NCBI GenBank assembly: GCA_002707495.1
Contig: PAMZ01000022.1
Coordinates: 248,001 to 312,000, forward strand
Length of the DNA stretch: 64,000 nucleotides
Direction of reading: 5' to 3'
DNA from: Halobacteriovoraceae bacterium
GTDB taxonomy: Bacteria > Bdellovibrionota > Bacteriovoracia > Bacteriovoracales > Bacteriovoracaceae
Part shown: in pieces, positions 52,139 to 60,375 of the stretch
How positions within the stretch are numbered: the first letter of the stretch is position 1
Layout: each line of letters opens with the position of its first letter
Program-made: the position numbers and the translations under genes
The notes under the pieces: generated by a model
Told to the model about the DNA's origin: nothing
Seen by the model: only the letters and a program-made list of their open reading frames with translations
Databases searched by the model: none

Positions 52139-52160
52139 TTAAAATAGTCACTTATTTTAA
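52139..52160. promoter_or_regulatory. AT-rich hairpin between the zinc-ribbon gene and the RT operon
   Basis: The perfect 8-bp arms TTAAAATA and TATTTTAA flank a 6-nt spacer. It may end the upstream transcript. A TATAAT at 52211-52216 lies further downstream and could start the RT operon. Confidence 0.4.
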
Positions 52161-52290
52161 GCATAGTTTTCCGTTTAGAATAATTTAGAACGAGTAAAAT
52201 CAACTAAAGTATAATAACTACGATAAGTTACTCATAAAGTACTAATATCGCTAAAAATTCAAATATTTACTATTTGATGAATGAGAGCTT

Positions 52291-54249
52291 ATGGCCAAAC
52301 CAAGGTATTTAACAAAATCAAGATTTAAGTTGGGAATGGAATGTCCCACAAAACTTTTTTACACAAAGAAAAAAAAATACTTTGATTCGAAATTAGATGA
52401 TTCATTTTTAGCAGCTTTAGCCGAAGGAGGGTTTCAAGTAGGTGAACTCGCAAAGTGCTACCACCCAGGTGGTCAAGATATTACAACCCTTGATTATGAA
52501 GAAGCTGAAAAGCAAACTAATAGATTGTTAAAACAAGATAGAGTCATAATATTTGAACCTGCAATCCGATTTGATAATCTGTTTATAAGAATTGATATTC
52601 TTATAAAAGAGGGAAATAAATTTGAACTAATTGAAGTAAAAGCGAAGTCTTTCAATCCTAATGAAAAAGATCTTTTTTTGAATAAAAATGGCACTATTGC
52701 ATCCACCTGGAAACCCTATCTTAATGACATTGCTTTTCAAAAATACGTTCTTTCAAAAAAATTTCCTGAAGCCTCAATTATTAGCCAACTCATGATGGCC
52801 GACAAAACAAGTAAATGCCCCACCAATGGTTTAAATCAAAAGTTTAAAATTGTTAGAGATAAAAATAATCGTAAAGGAGTTAAAATTTCTACAACTCTTA
52901 CTGAGCAAGATCTTAAAAAGAAAATATTAGCTAAAGTTGATGTTAGTCACATTGTAAAAAAAATAATGGAAGATGGCACATTTATAAAAAGTATAGAATA
53001 TTTAGCCAATGCTTATGAAAATGATCAAAAGATAATTACCCCCATAGGTGCTCACTGTGGAAATTGCGAATTCACGTGTAGTAAAGATGAAGAAGAACAA
53101 GGATATCTAAGTGGGTTTAAAGAATGTTGGAAAAAGGCTAACAACTGGACTGATGAAGATTTTAATGAACCAAATGTTCTGGAAATTTGGTCATTTAATG
53201 AAAAAAATAAAATGATATCTGAGGGAAAAATTAAATTTTCAGAACTTACCATTAATGACTTACAACCAGCTCCTGATGGAAAACCTGGGTTATCAGCTAA
53301 GGAAAGAAAGTGGCTTCAGGTAAAAAAGGTTCAGACTGATGACAAATCTCCTTTTCTAGATACTTCTAACTTAAAAATAGAGATGGATAAATGGAAATAC
53401 CCTTTACACTTCATTGATTTTGAAACGACCACAGTTGCAATTCCATTCAACAAAGGAAGAAAACCATATGAAGCTATTGCTTTTCAATTTTCTCATCACA
53501 AAGTTTACAAGGATGGAAGAGTTGAGCATTCAGGTGAATTTCTAAACACGAACGTAGGAGAATTTCCAAACTATAAATTTATAAATGAGCTTAAAAATCA
53601 ATTAGCAACCGACAAAGGTACTATATTTAGATATTCTCCTCATGAGAACACAATCTTAAACCATATCTACCATCAACTGAAAGAAGATGAAAGGCATTTA
53701 TCTAACCGAGAAGAGCTATGTAGCTTTATTAAAAGTATTACGACTTCCTCTAGTTCTATGTCTGAGAAATGGAAAGGAGATAGGAATATGGTCGACTTGT
53801 GGCAACTCGTAAAGAGATATTATTATGACCCTTCTACTCGTGGCTCAAACTCAATAAAAGCGATCTTGCCTGCAGTTTTAAATTCTAGTGATTTTTTAAA
53901 AAGAAAGTATTCAAAACCAATCTATGGAAGTCAGGCCGGAATTAAAAGTTTAAACTTTAAAAACTGGACTTGGATAGAAATTAACAACAATCAAGTAGTT
54001 GATCCCTATAAAAAGCTTCCTAAAATTTTTACTGATACTAATGACAAAAATTTAAAGGTATTAACAGATGAGAATGAGCTTATACATGGAGGAGCTGCAC
54101 TTACAGCCTATGGACGAATGCAGTTTAGTGAAATGAGCCAATTAGAAAGAAATAAGCTATCCGCAGCGCTCCTTCGTTATTGCGAACTTGACACCATGGC
54201 AATGGTAATGATTGTCGAAGCGTGGCAAGAATGGATTAGGGAGAAATAA
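52291..54249 (+). CDS. Fused Cas4-like Fe-S nuclease and DEDDy-type exonuclease (DUF2779-like)
   Basis: The 652-residue product has two parts. Residues 1-290 follow a PD-(D/E)XK/Cas4 pattern: C18 in GMECPTKLFY, D102 in RIDILI, E115-V-K117 in ELIEVKAKS, then three further cysteines C256, C259 and C263 in HCGNCEFTC, which with C18 give the four ligands of an Fe-S cluster. Residues 365-652 resemble DUF2779: HFIDFETTT (D376 and E378) as motif I, YSPHENTIL as a middle motif, and YCELDTMAM (Y630, D634) as the Y-x3-D motif of DEDDy exonucleases. It directly abuts the first RT gene (no gap), so all three genes form an operon. It would process DNA or RNA made or recognised by the RTs; this is inferred. 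Confidence 0.7.
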   Translation: MAKPRYLTKSRFKLGMECPTKLFYTKKKKYFDSKLDDSFLAALAEGGFQVGELAKCYHPGGQDITTLDYEEAEKQTNRLLKQDRVIIFEPAIRFDNLFIRIDILIKEGNKFELIEVKAKSFNPNEKDLFLNKNGTIASTWKPYLNDIAFQKYVLSKKFPEASIISQLMMADKTSKCPTNGLNQKFKIVRDKNNRKGVKISTTLTEQDLKKKILAKVDVSHIVKKIMEDGTFIKSIEYLANAYENDQKIITPIGAHCGNCEFTCSKDEEEQGYLSGFKECWKKANNWTDEDFNEPNVLEIWSFNEKNKMISEGKIKFSELTINDLQPAPDGKPGLSAKERKWLQVKKVQTDDKSPFLDTSNLKIEMDKWKYPLHFIDFETTTVAIPFNKGRKPYEAIAFQFSHHKVYKDGRVEHSGEFLNTNVGEFPNYKFINELKNQLATDKGTIFRYSPHENTILNHIYHQLKEDERHLSNREELCSFIKSITTSSSSMSEKWKGDRNMVDLWQLVKRYYYDPSTRGSNSIKAILPAVLNSSDFLKRKYSKPIYGSQAGIKSLNFKNWTWIEINNNQVVDPYKKLPKIFTDTNDKNLKVLTDENELIHGGAALTAYGRMQFSEMSQLERNKLSAALLRYCELDTMAMVMIVEAWQEWIREK

Positions 54250-55512
54250 ATGTATGACCAAAGCATAGGAAAGTCTATATTAGACAGATTCCTATATAAT
54301 TCTGATTTTGATAAAGATAAAAACTACAATGAGCAGAAAGTCGAACTCATAAATTTAGCCTTAACTTATCTACAACAAAAAAAGTCTCCATCCGTTCGTA
54401 TAACACAGTTCAAAGGGAAAAATCTTTACAAAATTAATGAACTACCTATTGAAATCTTACAAAGAAGAGTTTCTCACACTCTTAAAACAATTTTAAATGC
54501 CAAAGTCGAAGATAGAAATAAGATCATCAGAAAGCTTAAACTTCTACTCGAAGATGATGCTCCATTCATTGTTTATCGCCTTGATATCGAAAATTTTTAT
54601 GAATCAGTAGATATTAAACCTTTTCTTGAAGATATTAAAAACAATCCAATTTTTACCAACGAGACCGTTATGCTCGTAAACAAGATGTTCGATTTCGAAG
54701 AGTACAATGGAGGACTACCAAGAGGATTCGCATTAAGCTCAGTAATCTCTGAAATTTTATTAAACAGTTTTGATAAAAGCATTAAAAATTTAAAAGAAAC
54801 ATTTTTTTATTCCAGATTCGTGGATGATATTTTTATAATCACTGCAAAACCAAATGATTCATCAGCTGACAACTTCATAGAGAGAATAAAACAAAAATTG
54901 CCTACGCCTCTAGTTTTCAACAAAAACAAGGAAGAAAAACATGTTTTTAAGAATGTTAAAGACGATTTTCAAAGTATAAAAAAGATTAATTACTTAGGGT
55001 ACTCATTAAAAGTAAGCACATTAAAGAAAAAAGGCCCAAGAATGGTTCAAATAGATATTTCTCACAAAAAGATTAATAAAATAAAGTCTCGAATAAATTA
55101 TTCCCTACTAGATTTCTTCAATTACATCGAAAAGAACGGTGAAGGTTCCCATATAATTGCTCTTCTTATATTAAAAGAAAGAATTAAATTTCTAACTGGC
55201 AACTTTAGCTTTGTAGATTATAAAAAAGGCCAAAGAAGGAATTCAGGAATTTATTTTAATTATCACTTAATTGACTTCAAAGAGAGTGAAAGTCTTAAAG
55301 AGTTAGATAAATACTTAATTAGAACTTTCTCCGGAAAAACAAGTAATATTTCCAAGAAACTCAATGAGTTAGTGAAAGATTCAAATACAATTCGCTCAGA
55401 GATTGAAAAAATTAAATCGTACTCCTTTGTTAATGGTTTTAAAAAAAGAACATTTCATCACTTTAATTCATACAGATTAACCGTAATACAAAAATGTTGG
55501 AAATATGTATAA
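54250..55512 (+). CDS. Reverse transcriptase 1, Drt3a-like
   Basis: The 420-residue protein contains RT motifs: A in YRLDIENFYESVD (D112), B in GGLPRGFALSSVISE, C in SRFVDDIFIIT (D192 and D193). The second half (about 260-420) is helical and basic and resembles RT thumb/extension regions. Group II intron or retron features are absent. The pairing with a second, larger RT downstream (8-bp overlap) and the overall layout match the defence type DRT3 (UG3 with UG8). The family assignment is by recall and layout, not by a search. Confidence 0.72.
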   Translation: MYDQSIGKSILDRFLYNSDFDKDKNYNEQKVELINLALTYLQQKKSPSVRITQFKGKNLYKINELPIEILQRRVSHTLKTILNAKVEDRNKIIRKLKLLLEDDAPFIVYRLDIENFYESVDIKPFLEDIKNNPIFTNETVMLVNKMFDFEEYNGGLPRGFALSSVISEILLNSFDKSIKNLKETFFYSRFVDDIFIITAKPNDSSADNFIERIKQKLPTPLVFNKNKEEKHVFKNVKDDFQSIKKINYLGYSLKVSTLKKKGPRMVQIDISHKKINKIKSRINYSLLDFFNYIEKNGEGSHIIALLILKERIKFLTGNFSFVDYKKGQRRNSGIYFNYHLIDFKESESLKELDKYLIRTFSGKTSNISKKLNELVKDSNTIRSEIEKIKSYSFVNGFKKRTFHHFNSYRLTVIQKCWKYV

Positions 55513-57478
55513 GCAAAAAGAAAAAAGATTTATAGATAAAAGAGATAAATACCGAGTGCTCCTAACTGAAACTCTCCCATATGAAGTTCCTATCATTTTC
55601 AGCAATGAAGAGTTCTATAAGCGCCTAAAAGACAATAATGACACTGATCAAAGTGTTAAGAATATTTTAGAAAAAATTATATTTTGCTATGATAAATATA
55701 CAATACCTTACAAATACAACATCATGAAAGATGCTGATTCGTTTCGAGGCCTTGCCTTATTACATCCTTCTGCACAGTTTAAATTTATCTCTTTTTATGA
55801 GAAATATTCCGAATTAATTTGTGAATACTGCAGCAAAACAAAAACATCATTAAGAGCACCAGAAAAGGTTGCATCATCATACTATGTTGAAAATGATGAC
55901 GAGGATAAGAATAAATATATTGAAAATGTCATTGAAGAGGTTGATAGTGAACTACTATATAAACATCTAAGCTCTTACTTCAGCTACCGAGGTTACAATA
56001 AAATTTATAAATTTTACAATTCTAAAGAATTTATAGACCTTGAAAGAAAATTTCAACACTTATGGAATATTGATATTGCTAGTTGCTTTGACAGTATATA
56101 CACTCACACAATCGCATGGGCTGTTAAAGATAAAGACTACGTCAAAGATAACGTAAATTACCTAAATGGCTTTGGTCCTAAGTTCGACGAATTAATGCAA
56201 AAGTCTAATTATAATGAAACGAATGGTATTCCAATTGGCCCAGAAGCAAGTCGTATATTTGCTGAAATTATATTTCAGGACTTAGATGCCGCTGTTATTT
56301 CCGAATTATCAAGTCAAGGACTTCAATACGGAAGGCATTATTCCTTAAAAAGATATGTTGATGATTATTTTCTTTTTGCCAACACCCAAAAAATAGCTTC
56401 AATAATACATAAAACTTTAAAAATAAAATTAAAAGAATACAATCTACATACTAACGAAAGAAAACTTCTTAAGACGGAGAGACCTTTTCTTAGCTCAAAA
56501 TCTAAGTTAATCAAAGAGACCCAAAATATTGTTGCTCAATTTTTCGATGAAATCTTCGAATGTTCCTTCATAAATGATATTGAGGAGTGCAAGCCAAAAT
56601 ATATTAAGAAAAATAAAAAAATCATTAAATTTATCGATCAAATTAAAATGAGCTGCATATCAAATGAGTTAAACTATTCAGATATTTCAAGTTTTTTGCA
56701 AGGATGCTTCTATCGAAGAGTGAAAAAATATATCCAAATATTTGAAAAAATGAATATGGATAATTTAATTGCAATACGTGCAGACCTTACAAAAAATTTC
56801 AGTGTGATAATTGAATTAATGTTTTTCTTTTACTCTGCCTCTCCCAGCGTATCTTCTTCATATAGTTTTGCAAAAAGCTTGATTTTAATTAAGAGGCATT
56901 TTTCTAAGGAAGAATATAAAAATGAAAACTCAATGGAACAATTAATATATGACTTCACTATATCTTTCTTTGAAAATAGTATGCTAGAAAACAGAGATGA
57001 GAGACCTTTTAAGGAAATTGAGCTTGAATCTATCAATTTACTGATCGTTTTAGCAGAGCTTGATAAAAAGCTATTAGTTCCTGAAATTTTCTTATCACAG
57101 CTTTTTGACGGTAAACAGTATGACTATTTCGAAATTATCTCCATTCTTTTTTATATAAAAAATCATAAAGAATATAGCAATCTAAAGAAGGAAGTTGAAA
57201 AAACCTTAGAAATAAAACTCGTTAAAGAAGATTATAAAATATCTTCCTCTGAAAAAATTCACTTAATTTTAGATATTCTGGCTTGTCCTTATGTTTCTAA
57301 ATCTTTAAGAAAAAAAATAATCAATAAACTACAGCAAAACCTTGGTTTATCTTCTACAGTAGAGGAAATAAACAGAGTAGAAAAACACTTAATAAAAATG
57401 AACTGGTTTGTCGATTGGGGGGAGATTGATCTTCTGACAACGCTTGAGAAAAAAGTATTGCAAAATCCCTACGAGTAA
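55505..57478 (+). CDS. Reverse transcriptase 2, Drt3b-like
   Basis: The 657-residue protein starts with a conserved-looking 'RVLLTETLPYEVPIIFSNEEFY' segment (about 13-34). RT motifs follow: A in NIDIASCFDSI (D190), B in NETNGIPIGPEASRIFAEII, C in KRYVDDYFLFA (D286 and D287). The last 300 residues are helix-rich with no other known domain. It overlaps the upstream RT gene by 8 bp. It resembles the larger partner of DRT3-type pairs. Both RTs keep the catalytic aspartates, so both could be active. Confidence 0.72.
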   Translation: MYKQKEKRFIDKRDKYRVLLTETLPYEVPIIFSNEEFYKRLKDNNDTDQSVKNILEKIIFCYDKYTIPYKYNIMKDADSFRGLALLHPSAQFKFISFYEKYSELICEYCSKTKTSLRAPEKVASSYYVENDDEDKNKYIENVIEEVDSELLYKHLSSYFSYRGYNKIYKFYNSKEFIDLERKFQHLWNIDIASCFDSIYTHTIAWAVKDKDYVKDNVNYLNGFGPKFDELMQKSNYNETNGIPIGPEASRIFAEIIFQDLDAAVISELSSQGLQYGRHYSLKRYVDDYFLFANTQKIASIIHKTLKIKLKEYNLHTNERKLLKTERPFLSSKSKLIKETQNIVAQFFDEIFECSFINDIEECKPKYIKKNKKIIKFIDQIKMSCISNELNYSDISSFLQGCFYRRVKKYIQIFEKMNMDNLIAIRADLTKNFSVIIELMFFFYSASPSVSSSYSFAKSLILIKRHFSKEEYKNENSMEQLIYDFTISFFENSMLENRDERPFKEIELESINLLIVLAELDKKLLVPEIFLSQLFDGKQYDYFEIISILFYIKNHKEYSNLKKEVEKTLEIKLVKEDYKISSSEKIHLILDILACPYVSKSLRKKIINKLQQNLGLSSTVEEINRVEKHLIKMNWFVDWGEIDLLTTLEKKVLQNPYE

Positions 57479-57652
57479 CGTAGCGTATTATGGGAAGGAG
57501 TAATTGCTCAACAATCTCTTTTGCGGAAAAATAATATCATACTTCATGAAGGTTATTTTTTTACTTAGTTTATAGAATTAAGAGCAGAGCAATCTGTACA
57601 CACTATAGGGTGAGACCTTTACTCTTTCCTACTAATCACATTATCAAAAAAA
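57479..57652 (+). other. Spacer after the RT operon, candidate RNA region
   Basis: 174 bp without a gene. An AT-rich hairpin with outer arms AAAAATAA/TTATTTTT and an internal palindrome CTTCATGAAG lies at about 57525-57563 and is followed by T, so it can act as a terminator. DRT systems often need a structured RNA; none is obvious in this operon, so this spacer is a candidate. Confidence 0.35.
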
Positions 57653-58114
57653 TTACCCCACATGATAAAGCTCATCAATAACCATTGGTTCAGAATGAAC
57701 TTCATTTACAGATTCTCTTGAACTTAGAATAGCATCATTAATTTCTTCTTCTTTCTTATTGAAAAAATGCTGTTGTAACTTAAGAAGAAGTTTTGATCTT
57801 TGTTTCTCTGACAAGTTTAATGGCTCATCAACTTTCTTTTTTTCCCAGTTAGAAATTGTTTGTTGTGCAACTTCTAAAATCTCGGCCATTTGAATTGTTG
57901 AAAGGTCTAAATAGCTTCGGGTAAATTTTAGTATCGCCCCTGTATAAGCATAAGGATAAGTAATAATTCTATAGGCCACTTTGTCCTTTAACTCATTCAT
58001 ATCCATATCTAAGTATCGTGTTCCTCGGGAGTTCTCCTTAAACACAGCAAAAGGTAGGACTACTGGAAAACCAAAACCTTTAAAAACATAATTTTCAATA
58101 ATTTCTTTTTTCAT
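57653..58114 (-). CDS. HTH antitoxin-like protein
   Basis: The 153-residue protein has a C-terminal helix-turn-helix of XRE/MqsA type (YLDLSTIQMAEILEVAQQTISNWEKKKVDEPLNLSEKQRSKLL) behind an unrelated N-terminal part (VVLPFAVFKENSRGTRYLDMDM). It overlaps the 117-residue DUF4258-like gene by 4 bp, the classic toxin-antitoxin layout. It probably represses the shared promoter through the 10-bp inverted repeat upstream. Confidence 0.75.
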   Translation of the reverse strand: MKKEIIENYVFKGFGFPVVLPFAVFKENSRGTRYLDMDMNELKDKVAYRIITYPYAYTGAILKFTRSYLDLSTIQMAEILEVAQQTISNWEKKKVDEPLNLSEKQRSKLLLKLQQHFFNKKEEEINDAILSSRESVNEVHSEPMVIDELYHVG

Positions 58115-58464
58115 ATATTCCTCGCTGTTATAGGATCAATTTGCATTACTGTTACGATGACCGCATCGGGTGCATCCTCTATATCAACACTAATTGCTAA
58201 ATCTCTCTCATCAACATCTCTATTCCTAATCACGTAACGCCAATAGCTTCCTTTTGATTCAAATTCATCTAAGGCCTCTTCACGCTCACCATACTTAATA
58301 ATTTCTTCAACCTCTGCAACCGTAATAAGCCTTTCACCCATTCTCTCTAATGCGTGATCACTATAGCGAAGAGTTCCATTTTTCATAGCCTCTATCACAG
58401 TCTTAAGTACATCCTCTCCATCTATCTTATCGGTCATACCTAAATTCACTTTAGGTATTTTCAC
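58111..58464 (-). CDS. DUF4258-like toxin candidate
   Basis: The 117-residue product contains RYSDHALERMGERLITVAEVEEIIKYGEREEAL, a good match to the DUF4258 core ('HaxeRmxeR-it-eev...ii-xG'), followed by beta strands (YWRYVIRNRDV, LAISVDIEDAPDAVIVTVMQID). DUF4258 proteins are often the toxin of RelE/MqsR-like systems. The start is GTG at 58464; an ATG 27 bp downstream is an alternative, and the TTAGGT repeat around the start may be regulatory. First gene of the pair, with the HTH gene after it. Confidence 0.7.
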   Translation of the reverse strand: MKIPKVNLGMTDKIDGEDVLKTVIEAMKNGTLRYSDHALERMGERLITVAEVEEIIKYGEREEALDEFESKGSYWRYVIRNRDVDERDLAISVDIEDAPDAVIVTVMQIDPITARNI

Positions 58465-58473
58465 CTAACACAG

Positions 58474-58496
58474 TTGAAATTATAACATAATTTCAA
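58474..58496. promoter_or_regulatory. 10-bp inverted repeat, toxin-antitoxin operator
   Basis: TTGAAATTAT (58474-58483) and ATAATTTCAA (58487-58496) are perfect arms around a 3-nt spacer. It lies 10 bp before the toxin-like gene on the minus strand, where a dimeric antitoxin would bind. Confidence 0.65.
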
Positions 58497-58605
58497 ATTA
58501 TTACACACCACCCATAGTGATTTATACCTATTTTATCAAAAACCTGTAAATAAACAAAGCTATTCTTACTGCCCCTATATAATTCCGGACACTTATAGTT
58601 TTTTG

Positions 58606-58678
58606 GGTGTTTTACAGGTGTTTTTTGGGTGTTTCTGAGTTATAATTATGGGTGTTTTACAGGTGTTAATCGGGTGTT
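58606..58678 (+). promoter_or_regulatory. Six-copy GGTGTT operator array around the fic promoter
   Basis: GGTGTT occurs at 58606, 58617, 58628, 58651, 58662 and 58673. Copies within each triplet are exactly 11 bp apart and the triplets are 23 bp apart. The TATAAT of the promoter (58641-58646) fills the gap between them. All copies therefore lie on one face of the helix. The last copy ends 4 bp before the start codon. Confidence 0.75.
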
Positions 58679-58681
58679 TTT

Positions 58682-59743
58682 ATGAAAACTATTAATAATC
58701 ATGTGCTTACAGGTGAACAGCTCAATCAGATTACCAAAATTGAACGTTTCCAAGGAGCTTTTGAGACAACTAAGTTTCAAAGACCGGCTCTTATCGAAAG
58801 TTTAAAAAAGACCTCAATCATCACCTCTTCTGGTGCCTCTACTAGAATCGAAGGTGCAATGCTAGCTGATGAACAAGTAAAAGAGCTAATTGATAAAGGT
58901 TGCGAGATCAACGATATGTCGTCACGTTCTGAAAGAGAAGTTGCTGGATATATTAAGGCTCTTAATTACATTTATAAAAACTTCGAAAAGCTAGATATCT
59001 CAGAAAAAACGATTCGCGAGCTTCATCAACTTTTAACAAGTGAGCTTACAGAAGGACAACTTCCCTCTAACCAAAGAGGTGCTTATAAGAATGTGACAAA
59101 TGATGTTGTTGAGCAAGATCAGGCGACAGGAAAAATAATCAAAACTTGGTTTAAGACAGCTCCTCCTGGCCCAAAAACCGAAACCGCTATGGCCGATTTA
59201 ATTTCTGATTATAAACAAATGAAAGAAGCAAAAGAATGTCAGTTGTTAATTCTAATTGCTGGTTTTATTGTTCACTTTTTGGCCATCCACCCTTTTAGGG
59301 ATGGTAACGGTAGATTAAGCAGATTATTAACCACTCTTTTACTTTTAAAAAACGAATATAGATGGGCGCAATATACTTCTCATGAAAAAGTTATCGAAGA
59401 TAACAAGGAAGGTTATTATATTTCTTTAAGAAGTACACAAACTACTTTTCACAAAGAAGCAAAATATAATGATTGGATTAGCTACTTTTTAAAAGTGATC
59501 ACCGTTCAAACTGATTTCTTAACCAGTAAACTTATTCACAAGTCTCCTGCATCAGTTATGAATGACAATGAGAAAAAGGTTTACAGCATCATTGAAGCTG
59601 AAGAAGAATGCAAAATTTCTTTTATTCAGGATAATATTGAAATGTCTCGTGATGGATTGAAAGACCTTTTAAAAAGACTGGTTGATAAAGGTCTTATTAA
59701 GAAAAAAGGGCAAGGAAGAGGAACTACCTACGTTATAGAATGA
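58682..59743 (+). CDS. Fic-family AMP-transferase (class II)
   Basis: The 353-residue protein has the catalytic motif HPFRDGNGRLSRLL (H203 starts it), which transfers AMP or another nucleotide to target hydroxyl groups. The inhibitory helix motif STRIEG at 53-58 lies N-terminal, so it is a class II (intramolecularly inhibited) Fic. The C-terminal part (about 285-353) holds a winged-helix-like segment (ISFIQDNIEMSRDGLKDLLKRLVDKGLIKK) that may bind the operator array in front of the gene. It is close to the toxin-antitoxin-like pair. Confidence 0.9.
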   Translation: MKTINNHVLTGEQLNQITKIERFQGAFETTKFQRPALIESLKKTSIITSSGASTRIEGAMLADEQVKELIDKGCEINDMSSRSEREVAGYIKALNYIYKNFEKLDISEKTIRELHQLLTSELTEGQLPSNQRGAYKNVTNDVVEQDQATGKIIKTWFKTAPPGPKTETAMADLISDYKQMKEAKECQLLILIAGFIVHFLAIHPFRDGNGRLSRLLTTLLLLKNEYRWAQYTSHEKVIEDNKEGYYISLRSTQTTFHKEAKYNDWISYFLKVITVQTDFLTSKLIHKSPASVMNDNEKKVYSIIEAEEECKISFIQDNIEMSRDGLKDLLKRLVDKGLIKKKGQGRGTTYVIE

Positions 59744-59798
59744 TATAGCTTTTGAATTATTTTATGCCTAGTTATACATACCTTAGAAGAACTAAACT

Positions 59799-60368
59799 CT
59801 AAGCAGCAAAGCTCAATTTATCATTCTCAATAACCTCAAGAAAACATTCGTAAAACTTGGAAGCTTGGTGATCCTGTAGACTATTTAGAGGTATTCGAGG
59901 ACTCACCTTATTAATGCCTTTAGAGCGGAGTTTTTTATCAAATTCATTTTTCAAGATATCAAAATGTGACTGATATTTATGCTGATAAAAGGATTCAAGG
60001 ACAATCCTACCTTCCTCATCTTCAATATTGATAATATAGATATCGACTTTGTCGTCTTTTAAGAATGTATGAAAGTAAAAAAGCCAAAAAATAGGACAAC
60101 TCTTATGTTCTAGTTTAATTTCTCTTTGATGAGTAACGAGTCTGTTTTTTATAGTATTTCCCTTACCAACATACAAAACTCTGCCTTCGACACTGTATAT
60201 ATAGAGTCCTTTCCAATTCTTGTAAGGCTCAATCAAAGTCTTAAATTCAGAAGGGCCATACTGACCTAAATTTTCTAAGCTTAGTTTGGCAAAATCTAGA
60301 ACACAGTCCTTTTCAAAAATATCGTAATGATTTTCTTTTAAAAAAGAATCCTTATCAAAAATTTTCAT
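59799..60368 (-). CDS. GIY-YIG domain protein
   Basis: The 189-residue protein carries a GIY-YIG nuclease core: KGLYIYSVEGRVLYVGKGN (GLY 54-56, YVG 66-68), NRLVTHQ (R76 and H80) and a later acidic/helical segment IVLESFYQHKYQ with the metal-binding glutamate. The N-terminal 50 residues are unassigned. It may be a restriction-like or homing-type nuclease. Seven bases separate it from the upstream gene on the same strand, so the two are one transcript. Confidence 0.78.
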   Translation of the reverse strand: MKIFDKDSFLKENHYDIFEKDCVLDFAKLSLENLGQYGPSEFKTLIEPYKNWKGLYIYSVEGRVLYVGKGNTIKNRLVTHQREIKLEHKSCPIFWLFYFHTFLKDDKVDIYIINIEDEEGRIVLESFYQHKYQSHFDILKNEFDKKLRSKGINKVSPRIPLNSLQDHQASKFYECFLEVIENDKLSFAA

Positions 60369-60375
60369 ATAATTC

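Noticed and set aside
54250..57478. Retron or group II intron interpretation of the two RTs
   Set aside because: No msr/msd-like RNA precedes either RT, no intron maturase or endonuclease domain is visible, and tandem RTs of these sizes fit a defence-type pair better.
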